The notes beneath the pieces are model-generated. The model was not told where the DNA came from and did no database searches. It saw only the letters and a program-made list of their open reading frames with translations. Below, one piece after another: positions 6,951-14,912 of a stretch of 64,000 nucleotides of DNA (position 1 is the first letter of the stretch; every line of letters begins with the position of its first letter). The DNA is from Acidobacteriota bacterium. GTDB lineage: Bacteria; Acidobacteriota; Blastocatellia; Pyrinomonadales; Pyrinomonadaceae. Both the position numbers and the translations under genes were made by a program. The DNA is taken from the NCBI GenBank assembly GCA_016700075.1, contig CP065000.1, positions 1,550,001-1,614,000 on the forward strand. The letters run 5' to 3'.

Positions 6951-8414
6951 ATGGCCGAATTTGAAGGAAAATTGGTGGCGGATAAATATCGCGTCGGCGA
7001 GCTTATACGAGAGGGCTCGACGGGCGACATCTATTCGGGAATTCATGAGATAACCGGCGATCCGGTCCTGATGGCGTTACTGCCCCAAGCCCTCTCGATG
7101 GATCCGCGTCTGGCAGAGCCGTTCACCCGCAACGCAAGGCGCTTCGCGGGTATCTCGCACGACAATATCCTGCGCATTACGGATTTCGGCACCGACTCTG
7201 CCGGGATCGCATACATTGTCTATGAAGCCGGCGGCCCGAGAACACTCTTAGATCTCCTGAAAGAAGCACCTATAGCTCAAGAAAGAGCCCTTCGCGTCGC
7301 GGCACAAATAGCTGATGCATTGAAGGCTGCACATGCCGCCGGGATCGCTTACAGCTCTCTCGGCCCTTCGTCCATTCTTCTGCAGCACGACGAGCTAGGC
7401 CGCGATACGGTCAAATTATTCGCAGGCGGCGGCGAGATCGACCTTCCGAATTCCGCAGGGTCATCATCACCGTATTCTGCCCCTGAACGGCTCAGAGGCC
7501 AGCCTGCGAGTGCAGGAAGCGACATTTATTCGCTAGGCGTCCTTTTATACGAAATGTTGAGCGGTGCACGGCCATTTGAAGGCAGCAACGCAGCAGAGCT
7601 CCTGACCAAGATCGCAGCGGGCCCGCCGCCGCTGACGACCTTCAGACGTGACTTGCATCCCTCGGTCGAACCGATCGTAATGACGGCGATTGCCGCAACA
7701 CCCGAAGAGCGTTATGCCTCGGCAGAATTGCTCGCTGAAGATATCCGCCGCATTCTCGGCACCGAAAAAGCCGTTGCTGCGGCAACAGGCAGCAAAGGCG
7801 TTTGGAAGACCGCGGCCATCTCTCTGGTGGGAATTGCCGTTCTTGCGTCGGGGTTGATATACGCGACATACACGCGGCAAACAGACCCGACGGTTCAGCT
7901 TGAGGCTGATCCCGCCAGCTTGCCTGTCCAGCCGATCGGGCCCGCAACGGGCGCTCTCGAGGATGATCTGGCGAGAAAGATGCCGATGTCCGATGCAGAG
8001 ATCTTGATGTCAACGTCAGTAGATCTTCTTCCTGGAGGAGACGGCTACAATCCGTGGGCGAACGGCGGTGCACCTCCGCCGGGTGCACCTTTGAATTCGG
8101 TTCTTCCGCCGGGTGCGTACGTGCAGCCCGGTCAGGTTTATACAATTGATCCCAATTCCGGAAGCCAGTTCATGCCGAATGAAAGCGGCATTGTCCTGGT
8201 ACCCGTTCCGGCCAATAATGTCACCCCTGCGGCTTCACCGACACCTAGAACTCTAGGTGATGCGAACACGCAGCCGACACCAAATACGGTACAAACCCCG
8301 CGGCCTTTGATGACCCCGCAGCCGCGTGAAACGCCTGCGGCAAACCCTGTGAACCGCGGCAGACAGCCGGCAGCCAATACAAAACCGCCTGATCCGGAAT
8401 CAGATGAGAATTAG
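6951..8414 (+). CDS. Membrane-anchored Ser/Thr pseudokinase (PknB-like fold, catalytic residues lost)
   Basis: 487 residues. Residues 13-270 follow the fold of a bacterial PknB-type kinase: a glycine-loop remnant (REGSTGDIY), HDNILRITDFG, an APE motif (YSAPERL) and SDIYSLGVLLYEMLSGARPF. Every catalytic motif is altered. The VAIK lysine region is VLMA (39-42), the helix-C glutamate position in TRNARR is not Glu, HRD reads Y-S-S (134-136) with its Asn also replaced, and DFG reads A-G-G (158-160). It is therefore predicted to be inactive and to act as a binding or scaffold protein. A single membrane helix (about 287-307) leads to an outside region rich in Pro, Ala and Thr. It lies after the atpE terminator, so it has its own promoter, and it overlaps the convergent permease gene by 15 bases. 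Confidence 0.85.
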   Translation: MAEFEGKLVADKYRVGELIREGSTGDIYSGIHEITGDPVLMALLPQALSMDPRLAEPFTRNARRFAGISHDNILRITDFGTDSAGIAYIVYEAGGPRTLLDLLKEAPIAQERALRVAAQIADALKAAHAAGIAYSSLGPSSILLQHDELGRDTVKLFAGGGEIDLPNSAGSSSPYSAPERLRGQPASAGSDIYSLGVLLYEMLSGARPFEGSNAAELLTKIAAGPPPLTTFRRDLHPSVEPIVMTAIAATPEERYASAELLAEDIRRILGTEKAVAAATGSKGVWKTAAISLVGIAVLASGLIYATYTRQTDPTVQLEADPASLPVQPIGPATGALEDDLARKMPMSDAEILMSTSVDLLPGGDGYNPWANGGAPPPGAPLNSVLPPGAYVQPGQVYTIDPNSGSQFMPNESGIVLVPVPANNVTPAASPTPRTLGDANTQPTPNTVQTPRPLMTPQPRETPAANPVNRGRQPAANTKPPDPESDEN

Positions 8415-9161
8415 GTCGTAGACCGTCTTTGCGGCCAACAGGAAAACGGCGGTGAGGAAGATCCGCTTTAACCAAAGATCGTTGATCTTGGTAACAACGG
8501 TGGCACCCGCGTAACCGCCGATGAACATCGCAGCCCCCAGGGTCAGCCCTAGTTTATAGTCCACCAGTCCCTGCCACATGAAGACGGCTGTCGCGACGCC
8601 TGATGAAACGACGTTTATCAGCTTGGTCGAAGCAATGGCCTCGGAATATTTCATGCCGTAGATACCGACAAGCACCGCGGTAAGTATGGTAACGTATCCG
8701 CCGCTGAACAGTCCGCCGTAGACGCCTAACCCAAAGGTCAGGAGATATACGGCCGGCAGCCTCATTGGTCCGAAACGTCCTTTCGCGGCATCGGACGGCT
8801 CACCCACAACTAGAATAAAAATAGCGACCGCGATCATGGCCGCACTGACAATGACCCTTATCGAAGCATCGCCGATCGAACTTACAATAAGTGCTCCGAG
8901 GGCCGACGCAAAGAATGTTATCGCCGCGAGCGGGGTTACTTTCGCTCGCGAAATATCGCCGTTCCTGAGAAACGGGATCGTGCCTCCAAGCGCCATGAAT
9001 ACGAGGGCGAACATATTGGTCGCGACCGCAACGCGAGGCTCTATGCCGAACTGGAACATCAACGGCACGGTTATGAGCGAATTGCTGCCGGTAACGATGC
9101 CAATAGCCCCGGTGATCAGAAAGACCGCGGTGAGGATGATGATGGCCTGCGTGGACAACAC
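8400..9161 (-). CDS. TSUP-family (TauE/SafE-type) membrane permease
   Basis: 253 residues, seven to eight predicted membrane helices. The protein shows the two-fold repeat of the TauE/SafE family (PF01925): an N-terminal segment GIVTGSNSLITVPLMFQFG with ATNMFALVFMALGG, and its C-terminal counterpart FGLGVYGGLFSGGYVTILT with ASTKLINVVSSGVATAVFM. Members export sulfite, sulfoacetate or related organosulfur anions, but many are uncharacterised. No sulfur-metabolism gene is adjacent, so the substrate is unknown. Its last 15 bases overlap the end of the pseudokinase gene on the other strand. Confidence 0.85.
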   Translation of the reverse strand: MLSTQAIIILTAVFLITGAIGIVTGSNSLITVPLMFQFGIEPRVAVATNMFALVFMALGGTIPFLRNGDISRAKVTPLAAITFFASALGALIVSSIGDASIRVIVSAAMIAVAIFILVVGEPSDAAKGRFGPMRLPAVYLLTFGLGVYGGLFSGGYVTILTAVLVGIYGMKYSEAIASTKLINVVSSGVATAVFMWQGLVDYKLGLTLGAAMFIGGYAGATVVTKINDLWLKRIFLTAVFLLAAKTVYDLILI

Positions 9162-9207
9162 GGATAGATTATAGGCTAGGAGGGCAGCCCCGGAGGCCGA
9201 AGATGAA

Positions 9208-9240
9208 CAAAAAAAGGCGGCTCCGAAGAGCCGCCTTAAA
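9208..9240 (-). terminator. Rho-independent terminator of the Oar-like receptor gene
   Basis: A perfect 10-bp stem (9214-9223 with 9228-9237) has a UUCG loop when read on the minus strand and is followed by a run of seven T residues. It lies 28 bases after the receptor stop codon. Confidence 0.9.
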
Positions 9241-9267
9241 GTTCACACGGAACTCCTGTCTAACAAG

Positions 9268-12200
9268 TTAGAAGGTGTAACGTGCACCGAACGTGAATCC
9301 GCGTCCGCCAACGTTGGTGAATCCGAGATTCAGGAACGTGGTGGTGTTCACCGTGTTGCCGATAGAGTTTGCCGGGTTCACGGTAAAGTTGCGGCGGTTA
9401 AAGACGTTAAAGACATCCATACGGATCTGGAGTGCCTGTCTTTCACCGAACGTGCGGAAGTTCTTGCTCGCCGCCATATTCCAGTTCTGCGTGTCGCCCG
9501 TACGCTCGGTGTTTGCACCGAGGTTGCCGAGGATGCCCGAGTTCGCATTGTTCACGATGAAGTATGCATTCGGGTTCGGCGAGGTCGGGGTCGAAACCAA
9601 GGGATATTGTCCCTGCGGATTGACCGATACACGCTGTGAACCTTCAACGGTCGAGATCTGTCCCGGCAGGATGCCGAGAGCATTGTTGGCGTTCAGCACT
9701 GAGAACGGAGTTCCCGAAGCATAGGTACCGACGGCCGAGATCGTCCAGCCGTTTGCGAAGCTGTCAGCGATCTTGCTGCCGATGCTGTCGCCGCGGCTAA
9801 CAAAATCACGGACGCGCCAGACGAAGTTCGTTACGAACCTATGCGGCTGATCGAATCCCGAACGTGCACGGTCGAGTTTCGGATTACGCGGATCGGCAGG
9901 CAGCGTTCTGTTGGCCTGTCCGCCGAGTACGTCATCCGATTCGCTCATGAACACGCTCCACGTGTAGTTCGCGTTGAACACCATGTCGCCAAAGTTGAAG
10001 CCGCCGAGGCTCAAACGCGAGAAGCGACGCTCAAGCGTGAACTGGCCGCTGTTGTATGACGAATCAGCTATGCCCTGTCCGATCAGGATCGAACCGCGGG
10101 TCGGATCGAGCCTGAGGCCCGTTCCGCCGGCTGCTACCGTGAAGCCGTAGTTGGACTCAACTTCGCGGATCAGATTGCGGCCGATGTTGCCGATGTATTC
10201 CATCTTGGCAACCCAGTCGTTGTTCAACTGATACTGCATGCTGAGCGTCCACTGCGTCGACATCGGCTGCCTTACGCGCTCGTTCGGAGCGAACAGACGA
10301 ACCGGCAAAAGAAGCGGATCGCCCGTGAACTGCTGCGGCGTCGGAGCCGTAGGCAGGTTAACGAAAGGAAGCTGTCCGGTAATGTTCGTGAACGCAACGT
10401 TCACACCACGCGGGAAGTTACGCGAGTTGTTGAGCAGAACGTTCTGGAACACCTGGTCATACGAGATACCGAAGCCGCCGCGGAGAACCATACGGCCGTC
10501 GAACCAGTCTTTCGGGTTCCAAGCGATACCAAAGCGGGGGCCAAAGTTGTTGACATCCGGCTTGGCGTTCGAGAAGAAGCCGTAAGGCGTCGTTATGTAT
10601 TCATAACGGAGGCCGAGGTTGACGTTGAGGTCCGGGTTAACACGCCAGTCATCCTGAACGAAGAATGAATGCTCATAGGTCGTTGCGTCCGTCAGGCCAT
10701 CGCCTGCATAGCGCGAGTACGAAGCATTCGTATCGGTCAGGAAGTTGACGATGCTGCCGTAGGAAACCGTGCCGCGGAAGTTCGGTGCAAAGAAGCTGGC
10801 CAATTTGTAGATCAGCATGTTGTAGCCGAATTTGACTGCGTGGTTCGAACGGTTGTACGAAACGTTATCAGTGAACTCATACACCTTGTCGTTCCTGAAC
10901 TGCGGGAAGTTTGCGTTACCGCGAGTAAGAACGCCCGAACCGCCGATCGAAAATGCGAAAGGCAGATTTTCCGGGAAGGTGATGTCACGGCGGCTGAACG
11001 TGAAGCGGGCTTCATTCAACCAACGCGAGTTGATGATGTACGAATCGTTGACAGTGAACGAATCGTTCTTGACCGTCTGACCGATCTCTTGACCGACAAG
11101 CGTAGCAGGAGCGCCGGGATTGACGCTCTTGTCATACAGATACCGGACCGAGAAGTTGTCGTTCTTGTTGAAACGGGTGTTCACCTTGAACATATAACGT
11201 CCAAAATCAGTTCCATACGGAATACCCGCATCACGTGCACGGTTGAATACCTGCAGCGGAAGTACATTACAATCCGTCGGGTCATTTGCCGGGCAAGTGG
11301 CCAGCGCGGTCGTACCTGTCAGAGTAAGCGAACCCTGTGACGTCGGATCGTTAGCGACAGGATAGTTCGCGGTGATGAATGTTAGCGCCTGCGGAACGAC
11401 TCCAGTTCGGCCGGCATACTGCAAACGCTGGATCGCGAGCGGTGAGAAAGCCTGACGTGCAGCCGAGCTGACCGTTTGGCGAAAATCATTCCAGTCCATG
11501 CTGGTGAAGAAGAAGGTGTGATCCTTCTTGATCGGACCGCCGAAAACGAATCCGTATGCATTGTTCACCGTGACGCTGCGAGCATTGCGGAGCGCACGCT
11601 GTTCGCCGAGCGTTGCGACGTTAGCGTTAAAGCTGCGCTGCTGAGCTGTGGTAAGTGCATCGAGTCCGTTGCCGCCCCAAGTCCAGAAACCTTCGCCCGA
11701 AAAACGGTTCGTTCCGGATTTGGTGATCTGGTTGACGTACGAGCCGGCGTTGCGGCCAAACTCTGCTTTCGGGGTGTTGGTTACGATCGTGAACTCTTCG
11801 AGAGCTCCGAACGGCAGTGCCTGACGGGGAATGGACAACGACTGGTCGTTGTTGTTCGCACCGTCAATGGTGAAGTTGTTCGAACGGGTGCGGTTGCCGT
11901 TAACAGCAAAACCGGATCCCGGACGGCCATTCTGGTTCGGCAGAACGCCCGGGTTCAACAGAGCAAGTCCGTTGAGGGTGTTCTGTCCCGGAAGCTCCGC
12001 GATCTGAACCTGGCTGACGGTCTTGACGACCTGGCCCTGTGTGGTGTCGAGCACCTCACCGCTGGACGTCACTTGGACAACCGCGGTGATCTCGCCGGTC
12101 TGAAGCGTCAGGCGAAGGCCGGTGTCAGAACCCACGGTCGCAAGAATGTTCTCGCTAACCGAGGTTTTGAAGCCCTGCTTTTCAACACGGACGTTATACG

Positions 12201-12429
12201 AAGCGACCGGAAGGCCGACGACACGGAACGAACCGTCGCCGTCAGTGGTCACTGTACGGGTAAAACCCGTTTGCGGGTTGCGTGCCGTAACCGATGCTCC
12301 CGGCACAACCGCGCCGGTCTCGTCTACGACGATACCCGAGATGATACCGTTGATCGTCTGGCCAAATGCGGCTGCGCTGAGCAGCATGGTGGCGAAAGTG
12401 ACGACCAAAAGTCTTGTCATACTCTTCAT
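9268..12429 (-). CDS. Oar-like TonB-dependent outer-membrane receptor with carboxypeptidase-regulatory domain
   Basis: 1053 residues. A signal peptide (1-23, ending AAFG-Q) is followed by a carboxypeptidase-regulatory-like Ig fold (about 27-112; SGIVVDETGAVVPGASVTAR). Next comes a plug-like region with VNGNRTRSNNFTIDGANNND, and then a long beta-barrel ending in an aromatic residue (FGARYTF). This architecture is very abundant in acidobacteria, where such proteins are thought to import large oligosaccharide or peptide ligands with TonB. The barrel has typical repeated strands such as NVNLGLRYEYITTPYGF. A strong ribosome site (AGGAGG) precedes the start, and a sigma-54 type promoter lies about 70 bases upstream. 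A clean terminator follows, so the gene is monocistronic. The ligand cannot be deduced. Confidence 0.92.
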   Translation of the reverse strand: MKSMTRLLVVTFATMLLSAAAFGQTINGIISGIVVDETGAVVPGASVTARNPQTGFTRTVTTDGDGSFRVVGLPVASYNVRVEKQGFKTSVSENILATVGSDTGLRLTLQTGEITAVVQVTSSGEVLDTTQGQVVKTVSQVQIAELPGQNTLNGLALLNPGVLPNQNGRPGSGFAVNGNRTRSNNFTIDGANNNDQSLSIPRQALPFGALEEFTIVTNTPKAEFGRNAGSYVNQITKSGTNRFSGEGFWTWGGNGLDALTTAQQRSFNANVATLGEQRALRNARSVTVNNAYGFVFGGPIKKDHTFFFTSMDWNDFRQTVSSAARQAFSPLAIQRLQYAGRTGVVPQALTFITANYPVANDPTSQGSLTLTGTTALATCPANDPTDCNVLPLQVFNRARDAGIPYGTDFGRYMFKVNTRFNKNDNFSVRYLYDKSVNPGAPATLVGQEIGQTVKNDSFTVNDSYIINSRWLNEARFTFSRRDITFPENLPFAFSIGGSGVLTRGNANFPQFRNDKVYEFTDNVSYNRSNHAVKFGYNMLIYKLASFFAPNFRGTVSYGSIVNFLTDTNASYSRYAGDGLTDATTYEHSFFVQDDWRVNPDLNVNLGLRYEYITTPYGFFSNAKPDVNNFGPRFGIAWNPKDWFDGRMVLRGGFGISYDQVFQNVLLNNSRNFPRGVNVAFTNITGQLPFVNLPTAPTPQQFTGDPLLLPVRLFAPNERVRQPMSTQWTLSMQYQLNNDWVAKMEYIGNIGRNLIREVESNYGFTVAAGGTGLRLDPTRGSILIGQGIADSSYNSGQFTLERRFSRLSLGGFNFGDMVFNANYTWSVFMSESDDVLGGQANRTLPADPRNPKLDRARSGFDQPHRFVTNFVWRVRDFVSRGDSIGSKIADSFANGWTISAVGTYASGTPFSVLNANNALGILPGQISTVEGSQRVSVNPQGQYPLVSTPTSPNPNAYFIVNNANSGILGNLGANTERTGDTQNWNMAASKNFRTFGERQALQIRMDVFNVFNRRNFTVNPANSIGNTVNTTTFLNLGFTNVGGRGFTFGARYTF

Positions 12430-12498
12430 TACTTATCCTCCTAAGGGGTTAAATTCAACAAAATTCAAAATTCGTGACTAAAACACACTGGCGAAGAG

Positions 12499-12513
12499 GC
12501 AACACCTGTGCCA
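12499..12513 (-). promoter_or_regulatory. Sigma-54 (-24/-12) promoter for the Oar-like receptor gene
   Basis: Read on the minus strand the site is TGGCAC-AGGTG-TTGC (12513 down to 12499), which matches the RpoN consensus TGGCAC-N5-TTGC at every defined position with correct spacing. Transcription would begin near 12487, giving a leader of about 58 bases to the start at 12429, with an AGGAGG ribosome site in between. The gene immediately upstream encodes a sigma-54 activator. Confidence 0.8.
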
Positions 12514-12571
12514 ATTTCGTTACTTTTTTGTAAAGTTTGACCTCGCGTCGGCCCGCGGTCTCGCGGTTTCA

Positions 12572-12601
12572 GATTTAACTCAATGTTTTCAATGATTTAA
12601 C
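12572..12601. promoter_or_regulatory. Candidate activator-binding direct repeat upstream of the sigma-54 promoter
   Basis: GATTTAAC occurs at 12572-12579 and again at 12594-12601, exactly 22 bp apart (about two helix turns), with CAATG next to each copy. It lies 60-90 bp upstream of the -24 element, a normal place for enhancer sites of NtrC-type activators. A separate inverted repeat, TTTCGGA/TCCGAAA (12685-12703), follows the activator's stop and could be either a weak terminator or another site. Nothing else recognisable lies in 12430-12713. Confidence 0.35.
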
Positions 12602-12713
12602 AAAGATGTTTGATATGGGAATTGCCGGAAATAAACCCGCTTCTCGAGTCGGCGGGTGCCGAAAATGAGGAGAATTATTAGAAATTTCGGAAAAAATCCG
12701 AAAATTCCATTGC

Positions 12714-14123
12714 CTAATTTTCTATCTGAATGTTGTAGCTTTTGATCTTTGAATTAAGCGTGGTCGCATTTAGCCCCAAGAGCCTTGCAGCCCGAGACTG
12801 ATGGCCGCCGGTTTGCTTCAGCGCACGGCGTATCAGATCGATCTCGTACTTCCTGACCTCGTCGTAGAAGTTTATTCCCTTTGCGATGTCGATCTCGTCG
12901 GAAACGCCTGCTGATGACGCAAAGAGCTTCAGAGCAAGTTCCGGGTCGCGAACCTCAGGAGTCAGGCAGTCCGTAGTTATCTCATTTCCAGGTGCGATGA
13001 CGATAGCCCGTTCGATAATGTTCTCAAGCTCGCGGACGTTTCCCGGATAATTGTAGCTTTCAAGCAGCGAAAGAACTTCCGGTGCGAGATTTTCGGAAAT
13101 TTCTCGTCCGTTCTCCTGCGCATATTTTCTAATGAAGAACTGAACAAGCGGGAGAATATCCTCGCGCCGGTCGCGAAGCGGCGGCAATTCCAAAGGCACA
13201 ACTGAGAGCCGAAAATAAAGATCTTCGCGAAACTGGCCATTTCGGACCGCCTCTTTCAGATCGACATTCGTCGCCGCAACGATACGGACATCGACCTTCA
13301 CTGCATTGGTGTCGCCGACGGGAATAAACTCCCGTTCCTGTATCACTCTCAGAAGACGAACCTGTGTCTCCGGCCGCAGATCGCCGATCTCGTCAAGGAA
13401 GATGGTCCCGGTATCCGCGACCTCAAAAAGCCCTTTCTTGGCTGCTATAGCCCCGGTAAACGCTCCCTTGGTGTGGCCGAAAAGCTCTGATTCAAGCAGT
13501 TCGGACGGAATATTTGAACAATTGACAACTACAAAAGGGCCGTTTGCGCGCGGGCTGGCCTCGTGAATAGCCTTTGCGACCAGTTCTTTTCCCGTTCCGC
13601 TTTCGCCTGTGATCAGAACCGTTGAGCGGGCAGGAGCTACGCGATCGACCAGCCGGAAGATCTCTTCCATCACCTCAGAACGCCCGATGAAGCCTTCCCG
13701 CTTGACCGATCGGGACATCGCCTGTCGAAGGTTTTGCCGTTCTTCTTCTTTTCTGCGGCTCTTTATTCCTTTGGCAACAAGTGCAAGTATCTGTTCATTT
13801 TGGAAGGGCTTGCGGATAACGCCTGCTGCACCTTTTTCCCAAGCCGATATGGCGGTATCAAAGGTCGCATATGCCGTCACCATTAGGATCACAGCTTCCG
13901 GATCCTGCTTGATCAGTTCCTCCAAAGCGGTAAGGCCGCCGATTCCCGGCATCGAAACATCCATCAGAACAACGTCGAAGGGCCTTTCCGAATAAGCAGC
14001 TACTGCGTCCTCGCCGGTGCGGGCGAGCTCGACCTTATACCCCGCACCTGAGAGTATCGCTTCAAGCACATCGCGCATTATCTCTTCGTCATCGACGACA
14101 AGGATGTTCCCCTTCTTTGCCAT
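12714..14123 (-). CDS. Sigma-54-dependent response regulator (NtrC family)
   Basis: 469 residues, three domains. The receiver (1-120) has Asp11/Asp12, the phospho-acceptor Asp55 in VVLMDVSMPG and Lys105. The AAA+ domain (about 145-380) has Walker A GESGTGKE (173-180), the sigma-54 contact loop GAFTGA (220-225), Walker B IFLDEIGD and the arginine-finger region. A Fis-type helix-turn-helix (about 425-469; GGHQSRAARLLGLNATTLNSK) binds DNA. When phosphorylated, such proteins drive open-complex formation at sigma-54 promoters. No histidine kinase gene is adjacent, so it is an orphan regulator in this window. The next gene downstream on the same strand is the Oar-like receptor, which has a clear sigma-54 promoter and is its likeliest target. 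Confidence 0.94.
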   Translation of the reverse strand: MAKKGNILVVDDEEIMRDVLEAILSGAGYKVELARTGEDAVAAYSERPFDVVLMDVSMPGIGGLTALEELIKQDPEAVILMVTAYATFDTAISAWEKGAAGVIRKPFQNEQILALVAKGIKSRRKEEERQNLRQAMSRSVKREGFIGRSEVMEEIFRLVDRVAPARSTVLITGESGTGKELVAKAIHEASPRANGPFVVVNCSNIPSELLESELFGHTKGAFTGAIAAKKGLFEVADTGTIFLDEIGDLRPETQVRLLRVIQEREFIPVGDTNAVKVDVRIVAATNVDLKEAVRNGQFREDLYFRLSVVPLELPPLRDRREDILPLVQFFIRKYAQENGREISENLAPEVLSLLESYNYPGNVRELENIIERAIVIAPGNEITTDCLTPEVRDPELALKLFASSAGVSDEIDIAKGINFYDEVRKYEIDLIRRALKQTGGHQSRAARLLGLNATTLNSKIKSYNIQIEN

Positions 14124-14224
14124 AAACTTTCAATATAAACTATCCAAAGCTAATTAGAAACGCCGATCAGCGATGCTGACGATCCTAATTTCGCACATTG
14201 TCAGGCGTTAGATAAGCTTCGCAT

Positions 14225-14818
14225 ATGCGGCCTGTGTACGACAGTTTCGCAAAATACTACGACATGCTGTTCGCCCCGGCAGAGCGGTTGTTTCTCGCCC
14301 GATTGCGTCAAGAGACTCTTTCATTGGTCCCCGATGAAGCACGTACGCTGGAAATTGGCACAGGCACCGGTGCGAACTTTCGGCATTACGGAAACTTTCA
14401 GTCACCGGTGGCAAGTGAGCTATCGGCTGAAATGCTGCAATACGCTTCGTCGAAGAGATCTGTGGTTTCTCTTGTTCGCGCGGATGCTCAGTATCTGCCG
14501 TTTGCAGCTGATAGCTTTGATGCCGCGTTCGCGACCTTGGTTTTTTGCTCGATACCTGAGCCTAAAAGAGCATTCGCAGAGATCATCCGGGTTGTCAGGC
14601 CGGGAGGGACCGTGGTTTTGCTGGAGCACGTGAGGCCTAACGGCATTCTTGGAAGATTTTTTGACGTATTGAATCTTGCGACAACCGCCTTGATCGATGA
14701 CCATTTCAATCGCCAAACTGCCCGGACCGCTGAAGAATGCGGTTTAGAATTGGTAGATGTGCAGCAGAGTTTTGCGGGTGTGATCAACATCATCAACTGC
14801 AGAGTGGCCCTGCATTAG
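14225..14818 (+). CDS. Class I SAM-dependent methyltransferase
   Basis: 197 residues. The SAM-binding motif I is TLEIGTGTGAN (about 41-51). Motif II lies around ASELSAEML, the AxxLPF element (ADAQYLPFAADSFD) marks motif III, and VVRPGGTVVLLEHVRP forms the post-III strand. This pattern places it in the methyltransferase-11 group, near UbiE-type and small-molecule methyltransferases. No cofactor-pathway gene is adjacent, so the substrate is unknown. No ribosome site is obvious before the ATG, and a TAGATAA-like element about 10 bases upstream hints at a very short leader. Confidence 0.8.
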   Translation: MRPVYDSFAKYYDMLFAPAERLFLARLRQETLSLVPDEARTLEIGTGTGANFRHYGNFQSPVASELSAEMLQYASSKRSVVSLVRADAQYLPFAADSFDAAFATLVFCSIPEPKRAFAEIIRVVRPGGTVVLLEHVRPNGILGRFFDVLNLATTALIDDHFNRQTARTAEECGLELVDVQQSFAGVINIINCRVALH

Positions 14819-14912
14819 AGCGTGGAAGTAAACTTTTCGCAGTAGTTTAACGTAGAATTTAATTCAACGGCCGCATGCATATCTTTGCTTACGGCCGGAT
14901 CGGGAAAGATTT

